Source: Spiroplasma endosymbiont of Aspidapion aeneum | Lineage (GTDB): Bacteria > Bacillota_I > Bacilli_A > Mycoplasmatales > Mycoplasmataceae | Length of the DNA: 64,000 bases | Assembly (NCBI RefSeq): GCF_964031045.1 | Contig: NZ_OZ034994.1 | Location: 1 to 64,000 of the forward strand | Direction of reading: 5' to 3' | Shown here: positions 1-14,359 of the stretch, in pieces | How the letters are laid out: each line of letters begins with the position of its first letter | Numbering within the stretch: the first letter of the stretch is position 1 | Position numbers and translations under genes: made by a program | Notes under the pieces: model-generated | Database searches by the model: none | Told to the model about the DNA's origin: nothing | What the model saw: only the letters and a program-made list of their open reading frames with translations

Positions 1-1322
1 TGAAAAAAAATAGCAAAGAAATTTGAAAAGAACTAAGAAATTGATTTTTAGATGTTGTTGATTTAAATATATATAATGAATATTTAAAAAATTCAAAGTT
101 TTATAAAATCGATGATTACAACTACAATATTATAATACAAAATACGGTTTTTGGAAAAAATGTTCTTGACAATTTATTATCAGATATAGAAATTAAATTG
201 TCATTAATCGTTGGTGAAAGAGCAAATATTTATTTTGTTAATGAAGATGAACATAACAAAAAAATTGAATTAAGTAAAGGTGTAAGACAAGCATTCAGAA
301 CTCAACCTTATAGTTTTGATACATTTGTGGAAGGTGAGTGTAATAAAGATGTATTGTCAATATCAAAGAAAATAGTTGACAACCCTGATAATGTTTTATT
401 TAATCCTCTCTTTATATACGGAAAATCAGGTCTTGGAAAAACACACATTCTTTTAGCTATCAAATCAGAACTTGAGAAGAAACAAAAAAAAGTCTATTAT
501 GCACAAGCGTGAGAATTTAGAAATTTTTACACTTCTATTGCAAAGGCTGGTGAATTTGAAAAAATTGAGCCCATTTTTGAAAATGATTATTTTTTAATTG
601 ATGACTTTTATTTAATTAAATCTAATCCAAAAACCATAGATTTATTTTTTCTATTGTTATTGAATTTTCTAAAGGAGGGGAAACAAGTTATAATAACAGG
701 TGACAAACATCCTAAGGAAGTTTCATGAATAGAACAAGGAATTAAAACTAGATTTTTAGCTGGCTTAATTACAAATATAAAGGATCTTGATAAAGTAACA
801 GCTAAGTCTATTCTTAAGTTTAAAATTAAGTATAATTTATTGAATGTTGAAGAAAAATTGATTGATTTTTTGGTTGAAAATTATTCATCAAGTGTTAGGG
901 AATTAGAAGGGACAGTAAACAGCCTTGTTGTTATTAGTATTGATAGTAAAACAAAAAATGAAATTATTACTTTAGAAAAATTTGTTAGTAAATTTGAGAC
1001 ACATTATGACAATAGCAATAATGGGGATTTAAAATCATTGATTCAAAGTATATGTCAATTTTTAAATTTTGACTTTGATTCAATCATAAGTCATGTGAGA
1101 CTTAAAAGGATTGTTAATCAAAGAGACCAAGTTATATGAATTACAAAAAAAATTTCACCAAGTTCCACAGCGAGTGATATTGGTGGTGTTCTCGGAAACA
1201 GAGATCATACAACAATTTTATATTCAATTAACAAAATTAACACATCTTTAGCAAAAGATAAAACATTAGAAAAATCGTTAAAAAATATGGCAAAAAGCTT
1301 TATTAACTCTATTAAAAAATAG
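1..1322 (+). CDS. dnaA: DnaA, chromosomal replication initiator (first base of start codon outside window)
   Basis: DnaA is an AAA+ ATPase that binds DnaA boxes and opens the replication origin. The frame is open from base 3 to TAG at 1320-1322. Bases 1-2 are TG followed by AAA AAA AAT, so the start codon (ATG, GTG or TTG) begins one base before the window; the protein would be 440 aa. It shows Walker A GKSGLGKT at about residues 141-148, a Walker B LIDDF around 201, and the C-terminal DNA-binding signature DIGGVLGNRDHTTI near 393. Three in-frame TGA codons (for example 510, 726 and 1137) must be read as Trp. dnaN follows after about 40 bases, the usual origin arrangement. Confidence 0.97.
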
Positions 1323-1323
1323 G

Positions 1324-1340
1324 TTATACACTTATCCCCA
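1324..1340 (+). promoter_or_regulatory. Two near-consensus DnaA boxes between dnaA and dnaN
   Basis: Two 9-mers sharing one base, TTATACACT (1324-1332) and TTATCCCCA (1332-1340), each match the DnaA box TTATNCACA at eight of nine positions. They sit in the dnaA-dnaN gap, where many Firmicutes and mollicutes carry part of oriC or autoregulatory boxes. Only two are seen, and the region upstream of dnaA is outside the window, so this may be regulatory rather than the unwinding site. Confidence 0.45.
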
Positions 1341-1365
1341 CTATTATTAAGAAATGGAGAATAAT

Positions 1366-2481
1366 ATGCAGTTTAATATAGATAGAAATTTATTTATTGA
1401 AGAAATAAACAAAGCAAATAAAATAATTGATCTAAAATCCCAAAATATAGGATACACATATATAAAGGTTTCAGTTGAAGTAGATAATATCATAATCAAA
1501 AGTGTAAATAAAAATTTCTCACTTAAAAGTGTACTAAAAGTTGGTGAAACCTTAGAGGTTAAATCTGTAGGAGAATTTCTAATAAAAGGAAAACAAGTTA
1601 TTGATATACTTAAAAAAATGAATGATAATAAAGTTAATATTTACCTTGTTGAAGAAGATCTATTGCTTATAACTGATGAAAAAAGTGAATTTTCCGTTGG
1701 AACTAGTGAAACAAATATTTTTGTTGATAAATCATTTAAACAAAATGGTAATCACATAGTGGTAAAAAGTGATGATTTACTTAAAGGAATTAAACAAACA
1801 ATTGTTGCTGTTAATGAACAATGTACTAAGGTAAATTTAAAAGGATTGAATTTAACTATTGACAATGGAAAATTTTATTTATTTGCAACAGATAATACAC
1901 GAATTGCTGTTAGAGAAATAGATTATATAGATTCTAATTTAAAGGAAATGAGTACTACAATACCAAAAGACATTCTTTCAGAATTGTTAAAAGTATTGGA
2001 TGAAAAAGGCGATTGTAAAATAATTAATAATGAAAACTGTATTAACTTTATTTTTGGAAATGTTAATGCAGAATGTGGAATCTCAGAATATAAATTTCCA
2101 AATTTAATTAAATATACAAATATAGATTATACAACTTTATTAAATGTAGATCATAATCAATTTACTAATTTAATGTGAAGAGCAGACCTAACAAATGATA
2201 TTACAAAAAATAATAATGTAAATTTTGAATTATCTAATAGTTCAATTCATCTAAATTCTACAGCACAAAATTGTACATTTAAAGAAACATTTACCGGTTT
2301 TGAAATTGAAGGTGAGCAATATCATTCAATATCATTCAACGCAAGATTTATGTATGATGCACTAAAATCGTTTAGTGTTAAAAATATACAATTAAAGATT
2401 AAAGATAAATTTTCACCAATAATAGTTTTATCAGATGAATTCCCTCAATTGGTACACGTTGTTTTACCATTAATAACATAA
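1366..2481 (+). CDS. dnaN: DNA polymerase III beta subunit (sliding clamp)
   Basis: DnaN is the ring-shaped clamp that tethers polymerase III to DNA. I place the start at ATG 1366, giving MQFNIDRNLF, the usual family N-terminus, with GGAGA about 5 bases upstream. An in-frame ATG at 1354 overlaps that ribosome site and is less likely. The product is 371 aa, the normal clamp length, with three repeated clamp folds and an ending that resembles the usual clamp C-terminus. One internal TGA at 2176-2178 encodes Trp. It sits directly after dnaA and before serS. Confidence 0.95.
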
Positions 2482-2508
2482 TAAAATAGGACAATAGGAG
2501 ATACATAT

Positions 2509-3774
<1,266 letters not shown>

Positions 3775-3776
3775 AC

Positions 3777-3792
3777 TGTTTCACGTGAAACA
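3777..3792. promoter_or_regulatory. parS: parS centromere site 1
   Basis: The 16-mer TGTTTCACGTGAAACA is a perfect match to the Bacillus Spo0J/ParB parS consensus TGTTNCACGTGAAACA. It lies at the centre of a longer perfect palindrome spanning 3768-3801 (34 bp), which also overlaps the serS stop codon. ParB loads here as a CTP-dependent clamp for origin segregation. The cognate parA-parB pair is about 9 kb downstream at 12723-14349. Confidence 0.93.
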
Positions 3793-3809
3793 GTTTAAAA
3801 AATTATTAC

Positions 3810-3825
3810 TGTTTCACGTGAAACA
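3810..3825. promoter_or_regulatory. parS: parS centromere site 2, coincident with a terminator hairpin
   Basis: This is a second exact TGTTTCACGTGAAACA, 33 bp centre to centre from the first. With its flanks it can fold as CTGTTTC-ACGT-GAAACAG, and it is followed immediately by eight T residues (3827-3834). That is the form of an intrinsic terminator for serS, so one sequence may serve both ParB binding and transcription termination. The parS identity is seen directly; the terminator role is inferred. Confidence 0.92.
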
Positions 3826-3870
3826 GTTTTTTTTAAAAAACATAACAAGTAATTATGATAAAATAATATT

Positions 3871-3946
3871 ACGCGGTAAGGGTAACGTTCGAAGCTGGTC
3901 AGGTCCGGAAGGAAGCATCCATAAGAATCTGTGCCTTGTACCGCGT
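3871..3946 (+). ncRNA. ffs: Signal recognition particle RNA, short bacterial 4.5S type
   Basis: This is the RNA scaffold of the SRP, which binds Ffh and targets nascent membrane proteins. It carries the conserved apical core GGTCAGGTCCGGAAGGAAGC (3897-3916). The ends pair exactly: ACGCGGTA at 3871-3878 with TACCGCGT at 3939-3946. A run of T follows the closing stem and serves as terminator. TATGAT/TAAAAT sequences at 3854-3864 are suitable -10 elements. The serS-ffs-tadA-dnaX order matches Bacillus. Confidence 0.95.
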
Positions 3947-3964
3947 TTTTTATAGGAGAAAATG

Positions 3965-4393
3965 ATGAGTAACAATCATTTAAAAATAATAAAAAAACTT
4001 ATAGAAAAGTGCAAAAGAAAAGGCGAAGTCCCTGTTGTTGCATTAATATATAATATTAAACATCAAGAAAAAATATTTTATTCATATAATACAAGGCAAA
4101 AAAAATATACTATTTGTGGTCATGCAGAAATAAATTTAATTAATAAGATGTTTAAAAAAACTAAATCAAAAAACCTTATTAATTTTGAAATGATAGTTAC
4201 ATTAATACCATGCGAAATGTGTTACTTTGCAATAAAACAAGTATCAATTAAGAATATCTATTACATTTTAGATAATGATAAGACTATTACAAAAGATATA
4301 GAACAAACAACTCCTAAACTAATTAAGATCAAATCTGAATATAGCGAACAATATAAAAAGGAACTTAGTAATTTCTTTAAAAAAATGAGGTAA
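3965..4393 (+). CDS. tadA: tRNA-specific adenosine deaminase (TadA)
   Basis: TadA deaminates the wobble adenosine of tRNA-Arg to inosine, using zinc. The 142-aa protein shows the cytidine-deaminase zinc motif: HAE at residues 53-55, and PCEMC at about 82-86 supplying both cysteines. Two adjacent ATG codons (3962, 3965) are possible starts. AGGAG at 3954-3958 gives better spacing to 3965. Its place between ffs and dnaX is the same as in Bacillus and supports TadA over other deaminases. Confidence 0.88.
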   Translation: MSNNHLKIIKKLIEKCKRKGEVPVVALIYNIKHQEKIFYSYNTRQKKYTICGHAEINLINKMFKKTKSKNLINFEMIVTLIPCEMCYFAIKQVSIKNIYYILDNDKTITKDIEQTTPKLIKIKSEYSEQYKKELSNFFKKMR

Positions 4394-4396
4394 TTT

Positions 4397-6133
4397 ATGA
4401 ATGAAGTTTTATACAGAAAATATAGGCCTAAAGACTTTGATGGTGTTGTGGGTCATGAAAACTTTAAACAAATATTGTTGAATGAATTAGAATCAGATTC
4501 TCTTCCACACGCATTATTGTTTAACGGTCAAAAAGGAACGGGGAAAACATCAGTTGCAAGAATTATTGCAAAAGTTTATAACTGTAAAAATAATAACCAA
4601 AATAAGAGTATTTCTTGTGATAAATGTGAAAGTTGTATTAATTTTATAAACGACAGTCATCCAGATATTATTGAAATTGATGCAGCTTCTAACAACGGTG
4701 TCGATGAAATTAGAGGATTAAAACAAAATATTAATATTTCTCCCATAATTGGGAGACACAAAATATACATAATAGATGAAGTACATATGCTAACTCAAAG
4801 TGCATTTAACGCATTTTTAAAGACATTAGAGGAACCTCCTTCATTTGTGGTATTTATACTTGCAACAACCGAAATTCACAAAATTCCGCAAACAATATTA
4901 TCTAGATGTCAGCTTTACAATTTTAATAAATTATCCTTTTTAGACATTAAGGAAAAGATTGAGGAGATTTGTATAAAAGAAGGCCGCGAGGTGGATGATG
5001 AATGTCTTAGCGAAATATACTATATGTGTGATGGTTCACTAAGAGATGCCTTAAATATTTTAGATCAATTATTTGCCTTTCTTCCGGACAAGGTAACAAT
5101 AGATCAGTTTAAACGCGTTTTTAGTACAATTTCCAAGAAAGAAAAGCTAAACTTAATATTATTTATACTTGAAAAAAAATACGATGAGATCTTTGACTTT
5201 TTTAATAAAATAGATAACCAAAATATTAATAATTCTGTTTTTATTTTATCTTTGATTGATATTTTAAAAGAACTTATCGAATCAAAGATTGTTAATAATA
5301 AAAAATCATTTATTTATATTACAAATGAAGATTTTAATATTTTTTCAAAATTTAATTATAACGATATTTTAAAAGTAGCAGATATTTTTATATTGTTATA
5401 TCAAAAGAACAAAAATAACAATCTAAAACCTAAAATAATATTAATAACATTAATAGCAAAATTATTACTTATAAGTAATAATATTATTGACAAATCAATG
5501 GGAGTAATAGACAGTCATTCAGAATCCATTGACCAGTTAAAATTTTCAATTTATGATCAAGAAAAAAATGTTAAAAATAAAAAAAACATAAACACCGAAT
5601 ATAAATTAGAAAAAAATGATACCATTAATGAGAATGACAATGTTGAAATCAAAAAAAATATAACTTATAAAATAAAAGAAAGTGCTATTTTTATGTGTTT
5701 AAATAAAAGTACAAAAAAATATCGAGAAGAATTTACTATTGCATTGTCAAGGGCTGACTTTTCAAAACTTAATAATATATCTTTTTTAGAAAAATCAAAA
5801 ATAATCGCTGCAACAAAAGACTGTTTATTATATGCAACCAAAAGTGGCGAAAACGAGATGTTAATAAATTATAAAGATCTAATTAGCAACGAGGAAACAA
5901 TAAAACAAATCAAAAATCTTTTTGGAAGCAAAATAGCAATAATTCAAATTGAGCAAAACAAAGTCCAATTAATAAAGATAAAATATGATATTGATAAAGA
6001 TAGATATAATTCCTCTAACTTTTCATTAACAGACTTTTATGAGGGCAAATATTTTGACTCGAATGACAACCATGACGAAAAATTAGGTAAGATCATAGGA
6101 TTATTTGGTAAAGATAATGTAAAAATAGATTAG
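4397..6133 (+). CDS. dnaX: DNA polymerase III subunit gamma/tau
   Basis: DnaX is the clamp-loader ATPase that loads DnaN and couples the replisome. The 578-aa product has Walker A GQKGTGKT (residues 44-51), a zinc module of Cys63, Cys74, Cys77 and Cys80, Walker B IIDEVHML, and the SRC arginine-finger motif. The region from about 370 onward is Lys/Asn-rich linker and C-terminal tau domain. It begins 4 bases after tadA ends. I see no in-frame TGA and no convincing slippery site with downstream structure, so only a full-length product is expected. Confidence 0.95.
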   Translation: MNEVLYRKYRPKDFDGVVGHENFKQILLNELESDSLPHALLFNGQKGTGKTSVARIIAKVYNCKNNNQNKSISCDKCESCINFINDSHPDIIEIDAASNNGVDEIRGLKQNINISPIIGRHKIYIIDEVHMLTQSAFNAFLKTLEEPPSFVVFILATTEIHKIPQTILSRCQLYNFNKLSFLDIKEKIEEICIKEGREVDDECLSEIYYMCDGSLRDALNILDQLFAFLPDKVTIDQFKRVFSTISKKEKLNLILFILEKKYDEIFDFFNKIDNQNINNSVFILSLIDILKELIESKIVNNKKSFIYITNEDFNIFSKFNYNDILKVADIFILLYQKNKNNNLKPKIILITLIAKLLLISNNIIDKSMGVIDSHSESIDQLKFSIYDQEKNVKNKKNINTEYKLEKNDTINENDNVEIKKNITYKIKESAIFMCLNKSTKKYREEFTIALSRADFSKLNNISFLEKSKIIAATKDCLLYATKSGENEMLINYKDLISNEETIKQIKNLFGSKIAIIQIEQNKVQLIKIKYDIDKDRYNSSNFSLTDFYEGKYFDSNDNHDEKLGKIIGLFGKDNVKID

Positions 6134-6141
6134 GAACGTTT

Positions 6142-7366
<1,225 letters not shown>

Positions 7367-8053
7367 ATGAATATTGATGCTTTTCTAAAATTACTAAGAG
7401 AAAGATTAATCGGTAATATTCTCCACCACTCAATCATAATTTGTATTAATGAAGATAATGATTTTCAAATTATTTACAATAGTATAAAAGAATTATTTAC
7501 TGAAAAAAATAAATACTACACAGATCCTGAATTTATATTGCTATCAGATCAACCAAGTAAAAGTGAAATAAATTCACTTCTTTTTGACTTTTCTTTGAAA
7601 AAAGACACCAATAAATTTAAATATTATGTAATTAAAAACATTGATAACATGAATGTTTATGCTAGCAATAGTATTTTAAAGTTTTTAGAGGAACCGCCCA
7701 AAAATACTTATGGTTTTATGTTTGCAAAAAATTTTAGTAATATTTTAGAAACAATTAAATCGAGGTGTCTAAATTTTAAAATAGCACACATAAAAAAAAT
7801 CGGCTTACCTATTTTGGAAAATATAAATAAATGTAATATTTTTGTACTTTCTGAAAAATTAAATAAACTCACATTAAATGAATGCTATAATGAATTTGTA
7901 GATTATTATTTATCTAATATTCAAATATTTAACTATGATAATTCTAATAAATATTTGGACCTTTTAAATAAACTTTACATAAATAATATGAAATCTATGG
8001 TTATCGAAAGTTTTATTTCTTTGCTATTGAAGGTACATTATGCTAATTCTTAA
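7367..8053 (+). CDS. holB: DNA polymerase III delta' subunit
   Basis: HolB is the clamp-loader partner of DnaX and lacks its own ATPase activity. The 228-aa sequence is diverged but keeps NSILKFLEEPPKNT and a following SRC motif, typical of delta' and gamma/tau. The P-loop lysine motif is missing, as expected. The position between tmk and trmN6 matches Bacillus yabA/yabB context. Its end overlaps the next gene by 14 bases. Confidence 0.88.
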   Translation: MNIDAFLKLLRERLIGNILHHSIIICINEDNDFQIIYNSIKELFTEKNKYYTDPEFILLSDQPSKSEINSLLFDFSLKKDTNKFKYYVIKNIDNMNVYASNSILKFLEEPPKNTYGFMFAKNFSNILETIKSRCLNFKIAHIKKIGLPILENINKCNIFVLSEKLNKLTLNECYNEFVDYYLSNIQIFNYDNSNKYLDLLNKLYINNMKSMVIESFISLLLKVHYANS

Positions 8054-8756
8054 CGACCTTTTAAATTATAAAAATTTAAAGATTTATCAAGATAATAATA
8101 TGTTTAATTTTTCTATCGATTCTATCTTATTGGCTAGATTTGTAAAATTAAAAAATGATGTTAAGATTATTGATATTGGTACAAATAACTGTGTAATACC
8201 ATTAATAATGTCTCTATATTCTAATTCTAAAATAACGGCGATTGAAATTCAACAAAAGGCTTATAATATTGCGAAAAAAAATATTACAATAAACAACAAA
8301 GAAGAAAAAATTAATTTGGTTTGGGGAGATATTAAGGATTTTTCAAAAAATAACAATAATTATTTTGATATTGTAGTATGCAACCCCCCATATTTCAAAG
8401 TTGAGGACAGCAGTAAAAAAAATATATCTATAGCAAAAACATTATCAAGGCACGAAGTAAGTTTAAATATTGATGAGTTATTACAATGCAGTTCGAAAAT
8501 ATTGAATAATAAAAAAGATTTTTATATGATACATTTAACTGAAAGATTTGATGAAATAATATTAAAACTTAGAAAATATAAGTTAACACCTAAATTTGTG
8601 CAATTTATTTATCCAAAAGAAAATATAAAATCAAACCGATTTATGATACATTGCAAATATAATGCTAACCAGGGAATATCTATTTTGCCACCATTAATTA
8701 TAAATGAAAAAAATGGTTCATATACAAGAGAGGTTCAAAAATTTTTTAATGAATAA
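8040..8756 (+). CDS. tRNA1(Val) A37 N6-methyltransferase-like protein (TrmN6/YabB family)
   Basis: This is a SAM-dependent adenine methyltransferase. Motif I is DIGTNNCVIPL near residue 45 and the catalytic motif NPPY is at 115-118, which marks N6-adenine or related amino methylation. The 238-aa length and the neighbourhood (holB upstream) match the TrmN6/YabB family. Substrate is inferred from the family. It overlaps holB by 14 bases and tilS by 8, so it belongs to the same transcript. Confidence 0.85.
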   Translation: MLILNDLLNYKNLKIYQDNNMFNFSIDSILLARFVKLKNDVKIIDIGTNNCVIPLIMSLYSNSKITAIEIQQKAYNIAKKNITINNKEEKINLVWGDIKDFSKNNNNYFDIVVCNPPYFKVEDSSKKNISIAKTLSRHEVSLNIDELLQCSSKILNNKKDFYMIHLTERFDEIILKLRKYKLTPKFVQFIYPKENIKSNRFMIHCKYNANQGISILPPLIINEKNGSYTREVQKFFNE

Positions 8757-9936
8757 AATTATAAAGAATGAATTTGTAAAGAAGAAATTTGTATTGGGGT
8801 TATCCGGTGGACCTGACAGCATTTTTTTATTTATTCATTTAGTTAATGAACTTGCTGAACCTCAAAAACAATTAATAGCTTGTCACATAAATTATAACTA
8901 TAGAATAGATTCAAATATTGACGAAGATATTTGTGTTCAACTATGTAATAAATATAAAATAAAATTATGTTTAAAGTCTTGCAATCTTTATGATTCAAAA
9001 ACAAATTTTGAATCATGAGCTAGGGAAACAAGATATGAATACTTTAAGAAAATTTGTGATAATTTTGATTTTGATTTTATTACAACAGCTCATAATTTAA
9101 ATGATTTTATTGAAACTTATTATATTCAAAAAGAAAGAAAAACAAATGTATCATTTTTTGGTATAAAAGAAATAACCAATATAAAGAATTGCAAAGTTTA
9201 TAGACCTATGTTGTCTATAAAAAAAAGCGAAATTATACACGAGGTAACAAGATTTAAAAAAAATGGTATAATATCTTCTTGAGCCAATGATTCCACAAAT
9301 AATAATGATAAATTTTTAAGAAATAAAATAAGAAAAAAACTTTGTGAAAAAGATTTTGAAAATATAATTCAAAAAATAATTACAGATAATAATCAACAAT
9401 TTGATTATGAACAAACTATAAACAATTTTTTCAAGGGAGAGTATTCCTACCTTAAAATTGATAGTATTAATAGAATACCTAATGAAAAATTAAGGTTAAA
9501 AATTTTATTTAGATTTTTACAACATCATATGTCTGCGGATAAAATATCTTCAAAAAAAAATCGGTTAGCTGAAATTTTAAAACAGATAAAGTCAACCAAA
9601 GTATTTCTTGAATATAAGACTGATGAGTTTTTATTAGTAAAAGATAAGAATAAATTATATGTTATTAATGAACAATTTAGAGAAATTATTGATGAACAAT
9701 ATGATCACAACAAAGTAAATTTTTATAAAAAATACGTAAATTTTATAAATATTGAAAATACAAACAACAATATTAAAATTTCAAATAATTGAATAAAATA
9801 TAAAAAATATAAAATCAATAATAGCGGAAAAACTCTTAATGATGCATTTAAATTTAAACAAATAAGTAAACATGAAAGATATAAATATATTTTCTTTATT
9901 AATAGTGGTGATAAAATTATCAACTGAGACTACTAA
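8749..9936 (+). CDS. tilS: tRNA(Ile)-lysidine synthetase
   Basis: TilS modifies C34 of the tRNA-Ile that reads AUA, essential for decoding AUA as Ile. The 395-aa product has the PP-loop ATP pyrophosphatase motif SGGPDS (residues 19-24) and the conserved TTAHNLND segment. I prefer ATG 8749, four bases before the previous stop, over an in-frame ATG at 8704; neither has a good ribosome site, which suggests translational coupling. Several TGA codons encode Trp. The hpt gene usually found between tilS and ftsH is missing. Confidence 0.92.
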
Positions 9937-9969
9937 AAATGATAATATATAATATATAAAAGGAGAAAT

Positions 9970-11835
9970 ATGAAGAATAAAAAATCAATATGAATATGGT
10001 TCTTTTCAGTAATGTCAATAATCATAATAATAGCTGCTTTGTATCTCTGAAAAAACCCAACAAAAGAATCCTTATCTTTTAATGAGTTTATGTCTCTTGT
10101 AAATAATGGAAAGATTAAGACACTATCTTGACAATATAGCAACGGAATATACTATGTGTCTGGAACATATCTTCAGGGAGATCAATTATCAAGTTTTCAA
10201 ATTTGTTTTACAGATTCAATTCTCGATGCTCAAGCACCGTCAATTAAGGCTACGATTTTGGAATTTTTATCGAATAATTCATATGCCCTTTCAAGCACCT
10301 CTCTTTGGTCTTCAATTGGTTCACAATTATGAGTTATAGTATATATAATAATTATGATCGTTTTTATGGTTATGCTTTCAAAATCATCCGGTGGCGGTCT
10401 TTTGGGTATGCAAAAAAACAAAACTCGAGAAACTAAGTCTGATGTTAAATTTACCGACATTGCTGGTATAACAGAGGAAAAGGAAGAACTAATTGAATTG
10501 GTTGATTATCTAAAGAATCCAGCAAGATATGCTGAAATGGGTGCAAGAATACCAAAAGGTGTATTAATGGAGGGCCCCCCAGGTACAGGTAAAACTCTTT
10601 TAGCAAAAGCAGTCGCCGGTGAGGCTGGTGTCCCATTTTTCTCAATTGCTGGGAGTGAATTTGAAGAGATGTTTGTGGGTCTCGGAGCAAGTAGAGTTAG
10701 GGATCTATTTTTAGATGCTAAAAAAACTGCTCCATGTATTATTTTTATTGATGAAATTGATGCAGTTGGTAGAAAAAGAAATAATTCATTAGGGTCTGGA
10801 ACAACAGAACAAACATTAAATCAATTATTGGTTGAGATGGATGGTTTTGAACCTAATTCTGGAATTATTGTAATGGGTGCAACAAATAGAGTAGATGTAC
10901 TTGATCCTGCTCTTTTAAGGCCGGGTAGATTTGATAGAACAATACAAATTTCTCTACCCGATATTAGGGAAAGAGAAGCTATTTTAAAATTACATTCTAG
11001 AAATAAGCACATTTCAAAAAATGTTGATTGAAAAAGAATAGCAGAAAGAACTCCGGGATTTTCCGGCGCACAATTGGAAAATGTTTTAAATGAAGCGGCG
11101 ATTTTAGTTGTTAGAAGAAACGGGAAAGAAGTAAAACTCATTGATATTGATGAAGCAATAGATAGGGTTGTTGGTGGCCCTGCTAAAAAATCCAGAACAA
11201 TGACAATTAATGACAAAAGTATCGTTTCATATCACGAGGGTGGGCATGCTCTTATAGGACTAATATTAAAATCAGCTTCTAAAGTGCAAAAAGTAACTAT
11301 TATACCTCGAGGTAATGCTGGTGGCTATACAATAATGACCCCAAAAGAAGAAACCAATTTTAACTCTAAGGATAATTTATATGGAACTATTACCGGATAT
11401 TTAGGTGGTAGAGCAGCTGAGGAAATTAAATTTGGAAAAAACAAAATTACCACAGGCGCACACGACGATTTAGATAAAGCAACCACAATTGCTAGAAAAA
11501 TGGTTACGCAATTTGGAATGTCTGAACTCGGATTAGCAAGACTTGTATCTATCCAAGATGAAGCTATGGGAAATTACAAAGGGATTTATTCTGATGAAGT
11601 TGCCTCAAAGATTGACCAAGAAATTAATAAAATTTTGAATACTTGTTATTTGTTGGCTGTTAAAACAATAAAAGCAAATATGAATCTTTTGGATTTAATT
11701 GCTGAAAGTTTAAGAATTTTAGAAACAATAACAGCTGAACAAGTTGAATACATTTATAAAAATAAAAAACTCCCGGATGAAGTATTGGTTAGAAAAAAAG
11801 AAATGGAAAAAGAGTTACCACTTGACGAAAATTAA
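9970..11835 (+). CDS. ftsH: ATP-dependent zinc metalloprotease FtsH
   Basis: FtsH is a membrane-anchored AAA+ protease for quality control. The 621-aa protein has two N-terminal transmembrane segments (about residues 9-26 and 117-137) flanking a short external loop, Walker A GPPGTGKT at 202-209, Walker [12 protein letters not shown], and the zinc site HEGGH at 422-426. AGGAG at 9961-9965 marks ATG 9970. TGA codons in the first 400 bases break the frame only under the standard code. A hairpin follows the stop codon. Confidence 0.97.
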
Positions 11836-11846
11836 TTTTTAAAAAT

Positions 11847-11884
11847 GACTCAAAACTAAATTTATTTTAGAGACTGGGTCTTTT
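11847..11884 (+). terminator. Probable intrinsic terminator after ftsH
   Basis: GACTC (11847-11851) can pair with GGGTC (11876-11880), allowing one G-U pair. Inside it CTAAA (11856-11860) pairs with TTTAG (11866-11870). Four T residues follow. The stem is imperfect, so this is moderately supported, but it sits between ftsH and an independent rsmG promoter region. Confidence 0.5.
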
Positions 11885-12001
11885 GGTTGTTTGTATAGAA
11901 TAGGTATCATTATGTTATTTCCATATAAATATGATTACTTATACATATAATTTGAATCATATAGAATATGTTAAAAAAATAATGTATTATTATTATGGTG
12001 G

Positions 12002-13485
<1,484 letters not shown>

Positions 13486-13496
<11 letters not shown>

Positions 13497-14349
13497 GAAG
13501 AAAACCTTACTAAAAGACCTTTTTAATGGTAATGTTGATGAAACAATAAATTTTATTCAATCTAAACCAAAGGTGGCAAAGGATTTATCAGATGAAGTTT
13601 TTTTAACAACTCTCAGTGTAAATCCCGACCAACCTAGAAGAAATTTCAATGAATCTGAATTGAATGAATTAGCATCATCAATAAAAAACATAGGTTTAAT
13701 TCAACCAATAATTATTAACCAAGACAATATAATAGTTGCTGGTGAGAGAAGATATAGAGCCTCAAAAATAGCTGGACTTGAAAAGATATCAGTTATAAGG
13801 TTATCATTAACACAACAACAATTAGAGGAATACTCAATAACTGAAAACGTGCAAAGGGTTGATTTGCTACCCATAGAAGAAGCAAAAGCATATAAAAAAT
13901 TAATTAACAAATTTTTGTTAACACAAGAAAAAATATCTGAAAAAGTTGGAAAATCAAGATCGCATATAGCAAATATACTAAGATTATTAAATCTTCCTGA
14001 CTATATTCAAGTTGCAATGAATAATAATGAAATTTCAATGGGTCAAGCTAAGCCACTTTTGTCAATTATTAATAATGAAAAAAAAATAAAGGAGATATTT
14101 GATTTATTAATTGAGAAAAATTTAACTTCAAGGGAAGTTGAACTATTAGTTAACAAGGCTAATAACCCCCAAAAAATATTTAATAAGTTAGTAAATAAAA
14201 ATGATGATATTATTGCCATGGAAAGAAAATTGACAACATTATTAAAAACACCTGTGAAAATTGAAAAAAACAAAGTTATTGTTAGTTATAATGGAGTTTC
14301 AGACCTGAATCGATTATTAGAATTAATGAACTTGCTAAACGAGCAATAG
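13486..14349 (+). CDS. parB: Chromosome partitioning protein ParB/Spo0J
   Basis: ParB binds parS, hydrolyses CTP and slides as a clamp. The 287-aa product has the N-terminal ParB domain with NPDQPRRNF and the CTP-binding GERRYR (residues 86-91), then a helix-turn-helix around EKISEKVGKSRSHIANILRL, and a basic C-terminal dimerisation region. It overlaps parA by 11 bases. The parS consensus in this window matches the canonical one, consistent with the conserved HTH. Confidence 0.95.
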
Positions 14350-14359
14350 GAGAGTCACT

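Noticed and set aside
4397-6133. Programmed frameshift in dnaX as in E. coli
   Set aside because: There are A-rich runs, but no A-AAA-AAG heptamer with a stable downstream hairpin was found; a single product is assumed.
10821-11216. 131-residue minus-strand open frame
   Set aside because: Shadow of ftsH; the + strand frame carries conserved AAA+ motifs through the same bases.
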